DNA of 16,800 nucleotides from UBA7332 sp051648105 (GTDB lineage: Bacteria > Bacteroidota > Bacteroidia > Bacteroidales > UBA7332), in NCBI GenBank assembly GCA_051648105.1, contig JBOFEN010000007.1:1-16800 (forward strand), read 5' to 3'. A program made the position numbers and the translations under genes. The notes under the pieces were generated by a model that was not told the origin of the DNA, did not search any database, and worked only from the letters and a program-made list of their open reading frames with translations. This document shows positions 13,949-16,800 of this stretch, in pieces (the stretch's first letter is position 1; each line of letters begins with the position of its first letter).

Positions 13949-13972
13949 AAAGTGACTACGCCTCATCACTTT
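13949..13972. terminator. Bidirectional terminator hairpin
   Basis: The stem AAAGTGA / TCACTTT (13949-13955 and 13966-13972) has a ten-base loop. On the plus strand it is followed by CATTTTTTT; on the minus strand the arm runs into TCACTTTTTTG. It lies 60 bases after the stop of the metallophosphoesterase gene, so it should end the three-gene minus-strand operon before the crp-like gene. Confidence 0.7.
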
Positions 13973-14033
13973 CATTTTTTTCGGCATCCATTTTCCGAAT
14001 TACCTATACACTTAAAACCCTCATAGTCAACAT

Positions 14034-14801
14034 TTATACACGAAGAAACAGGTCACTCTTAAATGAGTTATTTTCACCATGTCTCACATACCCTAACTGA
14101 TTGCAAAGTAAAGTTGTTTCCCCAATTACTGTACCAGAGCCACCATTGTAATGAGTATGTCCATATATCCAGTAATCAGCTCCACATTGTTCGATAAAAT
14201 CATCCATTGGCACTGCAAAAGCAGAATTTATGGTACTTGAAGCAAATCTAGGATCAGTAATACAAGTAGTAGGTTGATGATGAGTAACCACTATTTTACA
14301 CTTTGCTGTGGATTTAGCTAATGCTTTCTCCAACCAATCTATACAAACCTGATGAAGTGAAGCATAGTCATGCGACGTAAATCCAGCACCTTTGTATATG
14401 ATTCTTCTACAATCAGTCAGCCCCATTTGTACAGGGACAATCTCTGATGGAGTTATCTTAGACCACAGTGTAGTAAAGAAAAACTCAGCATCATCAATTA
14501 CTACGCTTCGGTTATTAATATAACGTACATTTTCTCTAAGCAGATATTCATAATCATCAAAACAAGTAGATAACTCTATTCCATCATAATACTCATGATT
14601 ACCAGGTATTATGTATGTCTCTGTATAGTTTTCTGCGCACCAATCGAAGAACGGATGCTTTTCCCAAGCTTTACCTCGAAACACATGTATGTCACCAACA
14701 AGAATAAGAATATCACCTGATACCGTAAGGGGGTGCTTTGCTAAGTAGTCAGTGTTCTCTCTAAATTCTAAGTGGAGATCGGATGCATATTGTATTCTCA
14801 T
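14034..14801 (-). CDS. Calcineurin-like metallophosphoesterase
   Basis: A 255-residue cytosolic enzyme. The complete five-block two-metal site is visible: DLH at 8-10, GDI at 36-38, GNHE at 67-70, THHQPT about 184-189, and GHTHYNGG about 219-226. Such enzymes hydrolyse phosphomonoesters or phosphodiesters; nothing here fixes the substrate (nucleotide, nucleic acid or protein). Its ATG overlaps the stop of the nucleotidyltransferase gene (ATGA), so translation is coupled. A phosphoesterase made with an NTase toxin-like enzyme could remove the nucleotide or phosphate that the NTase adds, or act as a second effector; this is inference. The chain looks full length and ends just before a terminator. 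Confidence 0.9.
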   Translation of the reverse strand: MRIQYASDLHLEFRENTDYLAKHPLTVSGDILILVGDIHVFRGKAWEKHPFFDWCAENYTETYIIPGNHEYYDGIELSTCFDDYEYLLRENVRYINNRSVVIDDAEFFFTTLWSKITPSEIVPVQMGLTDCRRIIYKGAGFTSHDYASLHQVCIDWLEKALAKSTAKCKIVVTHHQPTTCITDPRFASSTINSAFAVPMDDFIEQCGADYWIYGHTHYNGGSGTVIGETTLLCNQLGYVRHGENNSFKSDLFLRV

Positions 14802-15577
14802 AAGCCAAAAGTCGATTTTATTTGCTCTACTATTTGTTCCATGGTTTTCACTGGAGCTGCCATGTATTTAGAAAGTGCCTGCGCATTAATAGGCTCTTCC
14901 AGCAACAATTCACAGAAACGATTGAGATCAACCGCTATGCTATTAGGCACTTCAAATGAGTCACCCTCATTGATAATAAATGAGAGGCGATAAATATCTT
15001 TCTTGTGTTTATTTATATCATCACTCTGCACATGAGCACCATCTAACTTGCGTTGACGGTTATTGAGATATGCTTTTGCTTTCAATGCCAACAAAGAAGG
15101 TACATCAAGTGACATTACTCCGCTTATTTCAACGCTGTGGCTTATTGCATAATTGTAATAATCATCATCCATTAGTATAGCAGAAAAGCTTGACAGGTAT
15201 TCATCTGTCGGTATATGTACCAAATGGGCATCTTCGGGAAGATTGATGGCATCAGGTTTACGAGAGAATAGTTCTATGTATTCAGGATAGTTCTCATCTG
15301 TGGGATTGATAAAACGATAGAAGCAACTGCGTGATTCACCTTCATCGTTTTTAACCTGCCATAGCTGATACCCACCAGATTTGATAAATTGCCAAAAGCT
15401 CTCTACATAGTCTGCATTAATAGCTTCACATATCACAATCATATCAATATCTTTTGTGACACGACCTCGTTGACTCTGTAGCTCCAAATTAAGATTTGCA
15501 GCTGTTCCACCAATTATTACGTAGTTTGATTTAAACTCACCCAGATATTCTTTGATCTTATCTATTCCTTTCATCAT
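14798..15577 (-). CDS. AbiEii-like nucleotidyltransferase, putative type IV toxin
   Basis: A 259-residue protein of the DNA-polymerase-beta-like nucleotidyltransferase fold. GGTAANL at 23-29 and TKDIDMIV at 41-48 form the GG(S/T) ... DxD catalytic signature (D43, D45). IELF near 104 may provide the third acidic residue. A later helix LLALKAKAYLNNRQRKLDG followed by KHKKDIYRL matches the Lys-x-x-Asp pattern of AbiEii/MenT-type toxins. It would transfer nucleotides to RNA (for example tRNA 3' ends) or protein; the target is unknown. The gene begins with ATGATG overlapping the stop of the upstream wHTH gene and ends overlapping the phosphoesterase start. The context strongly suggests a toxin-antitoxin pair. 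MMK starts at 15577, with a second ATG at 15574. Confidence 0.82.
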   Translation of the reverse strand: MMKGIDKIKEYLGEFKSNYVIIGGTAANLNLELQSQRGRVTKDIDMIVICEAINADYVESFWQFIKSGGYQLWQVKNDEGESRSCFYRFINPTDENYPEYIELFSRKPDAINLPEDAHLVHIPTDEYLSSFSAILMDDDYYNYAISHSVEISGVMSLDVPSLLALKAKAYLNNRQRKLDGAHVQSDDINKHKKDIYRLSFIINEGDSFEVPNSIAVDLNRFCELLLEEPINAQALSKYMAAPVKTMEQIVEQIKSTFGL

Positions 15578-16572
15578 TCTCTTTCTTCTAATCGTTTTTC
15601 TATTAATCGCTCTAGCTCTCCATCTACACGCTCATCGTCTTCAATTCTGTAGCACATCCACAATGATAAGGTATCAACAATTCCATCAGTAGCTAATAGT
15701 GAGGGGGGATATTTCCAGATTTCCAATCTCACATTTCCCTCCTGAAGACGCAATTCACCCGCTTCTTGAAGCCGTTTGACCAATGGATTTGATCTTTCGA
15801 TAGCATAAGTTTCCTCAGTAGGGTGAGTTATCATAGTAGCTCGACTAAGAGCAGAATCATAACTATAGCAAAGGGGAACATCCTCCAACAATGATTTAGA
15901 GTCCACATAATAGATATTTGCAATAGGTGAAGAAAGCCTTGTTTGAACCTCGGTCCAAATTGTTTTTCTTGATTTTAAGAAACGAACTATTTTAGTGCGT
16001 TTGTCTGGTTGTATAATATCACAGACCTCTGCATTCATGAGTTCTAAAACGGCATTACTAACTGTTTTAAGAGCATAACCAACTCTTTGCGAAATATCAA
16101 CCAATTTCAAGCCATCTAAAGGCTCTTTGATTAGGTGATAGAATAGTATAACTTGAGCAGCTGGAGATAGCATCTGTTGAAGCTGCTTCTTTAAACCTAC
16201 ACCTCTCTCGGTCAAGAAAAGAAGTAATGAAGGTAAATGCAACTGACGATCTGCCACCACAAAGTTAATACGGTTGCTCGTTAAGGTTCTGCGCATATCA
16301 GGATTAATCTCATCCAATACAAGTAAGCAGGGAATATCCAAAGTTTGTTCTACCATATTTACACGCTTTACAAAGATACCTCCAGTAAATTCTATTTCAG
16401 ATATTGGAAGCAATAACATAAAGTTGTGCGAATCAATGCTAATAGGTAGCATATCAAAACTGCCAGTTACAATAAAAGGAAGTCCTCTTTTATCAACCAC
16501 ACCATCTTCTCTTACTACTGGATACCCAGTTACTCTAGTTATATAATCAAAACATTTACTAACATATTCCAT
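15574..16572 (-). CDS. wHTH antitoxin-like protein paired with NTase
   Basis: A 332-residue protein when started at ATG 16572. A longer frame from TTG 16599 is unlikely because that TTG lies in the -7 box. Counted from the ATG, residues about 1-130 form an alpha/beta part (LLPISEIEFTGGIFVKRVN, CLLVLDEINPDMRRTLTSNR, INFVVADRQLHLPSLLLFL). A winged HTH follows at about 140-200 (LSPAAQVILFYHLI, VDISQRVGYALKTVSNAVLE). The C-terminal part (LSSPIANIYYVDS, ALSRATMITHPTEETYAI) resembles the AbiEi-like antitoxin family. I recall the same layout in genes upstream of AbiEii-type NTases. It likely neutralises the NTase and represses the operon. It overlaps the NTase start by 4 bases. Confidence 0.75.
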   Translation of the reverse strand: MEYVSKCFDYITRVTGYPVVREDGVVDKRGLPFIVTGSFDMLPISIDSHNFMLLLPISEIEFTGGIFVKRVNMVEQTLDIPCLLVLDEINPDMRRTLTSNRINFVVADRQLHLPSLLLFLTERGVGLKKQLQQMLSPAAQVILFYHLIKEPLDGLKLVDISQRVGYALKTVSNAVLELMNAEVCDIIQPDKRTKIVRFLKSRKTIWTEVQTRLSSPIANIYYVDSKSLLEDVPLCYSYDSALSRATMITHPTEETYAIERSNPLVKRLQEAGELRLQEGNVRLEIWKYPPSLLATDGIVDTLSLWMCYRIEDDERVDGELERLIEKRLEERE

Positions 16573-16596
16573 ATTATCCACTATTAGGTAACTATG

Positions 16597-16628
16597 CAAA
16601 TGTATAGATAATATTATTGATTAACAAA
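16597..16628 (-). promoter_or_regulatory. -33/-7 promoter of the NTase operon
   Basis: On the minus strand TTTG (16625-16628) is separated by 20 bases from TACATTTG (16597-16604). This fits the Bacteroidetes sigma promoter TTTG-N19/20-TAnnTTTG closely. The ATG at 16572 follows 24 bases after the -7 box. No strong inverted repeat was seen over it. Confidence 0.7.
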
Positions 16629-16800
16629 CACTTTACCAAATATTTCTCATAACATCAAATTCTATTCAAAACTAAACGAGTTTCAGCCAAGAGAAAAGAA
16701 TCAAGTTTAAGTTTATCCTTATACATATATAAGAAGCTATAAACCTATTTTTAAACTAATTCATCCAAACATTAAAATGTACCAAGGAAAGATGGGCATC

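Noticed and set aside
16777..16800. Possible plus-strand gene start (MYQGKMGI) at the right edge
   Set aside because: Only eight codons are visible, with no promoter or family evidence.
1..16800. tRNA genes, rRNA, CRISPR arrays, integrase and att sites
   Set aside because: None could be seen: no cloverleaf-like T-loop sequence, no spaced direct repeats and no tyrosine or serine recombinase motif.

Overview
The window looks like a Bacteroidales chromosome segment (Bacteroides/Porphyromonas relatives; genus not resolvable here). The reasons are the TAnnTTTG promoter boxes, an ECF sigma / FecR / STN-type TonB receptor / DUF4249 cascade, Bacteroidetes-style lipoproteins and AT-rich leaders without Shine-Dalgarno sites. 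It reads as an accessory region: one metabolically flavoured outer-membrane locus surrounded by AT-rich defence-like genes, gene relics and an IS21 remnant.

Left part (1-3790). After about 590 bases of decayed DNA comes a compact ubiquitin-like-pathway cassette. On the minus strand lie an E1/ThiF-type adenylyltransferase and, 3 bases after it, a Cys-rich DUF6527-type protein. Divergent on the plus strand is a 419-residue protein joining an intact JAMM/MPN isopeptidase domain to a DUF6602-like domain with a PD-(D/E)xK-type residue pattern. No Ubl, polyubiquitin or E2 gene is visible, and the E1 gene has no ATG. The cassette is therefore either an unusual minimal version or one reduced by rearrangement. 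A decayed coding tract and a long inverted repeat (likely terminator) follow.

Middle (3793-10411). This is a minus-strand operon: ECF sigma factor, FecR anti-sigma factor (overlapping the next gene), an 874-residue TonB-dependent receptor with an STN signalling domain, a DUF4249 lipoprotein, a small outer-membrane beta-barrel, and an AT-rich lipoprotein as a possible late addition. The logic is cell-surface signalling: ligand-bound receptor, then FecR, then sigma, then transcription of the operon. The substrate is unknown.

Relics (10560-13102). These are an IS21 istA pseudogene (amber codon, frameshift and lost 3' end), a 72-residue N-terminal fragment of an AbiEi-type antitoxin that keeps a near-perfect operator over its promoter, and a BACON-like lipoprotein gene whose signal peptide is cut off by an in-frame TGA.

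Right part (13325-16628). A Crp/Fnr-family regulator is followed, across a bidirectional terminator, by a tight three-gene minus-strand operon with ATGA-type overlaps: a wHTH antitoxin-like protein, an AbiEii-like nucleotidyltransferase and a calcineurin-like metallophosphoesterase, under a clear -33/-7 Bacteroidetes promoter. This resembles a type IV toxin-antitoxin module extended by a phosphoesterase.

The two best candidates for a little-described system are the divergent E1/DUF6527 | JAMM-DUF6602 cassette and the antitoxin-NTase-phosphoesterase operon.
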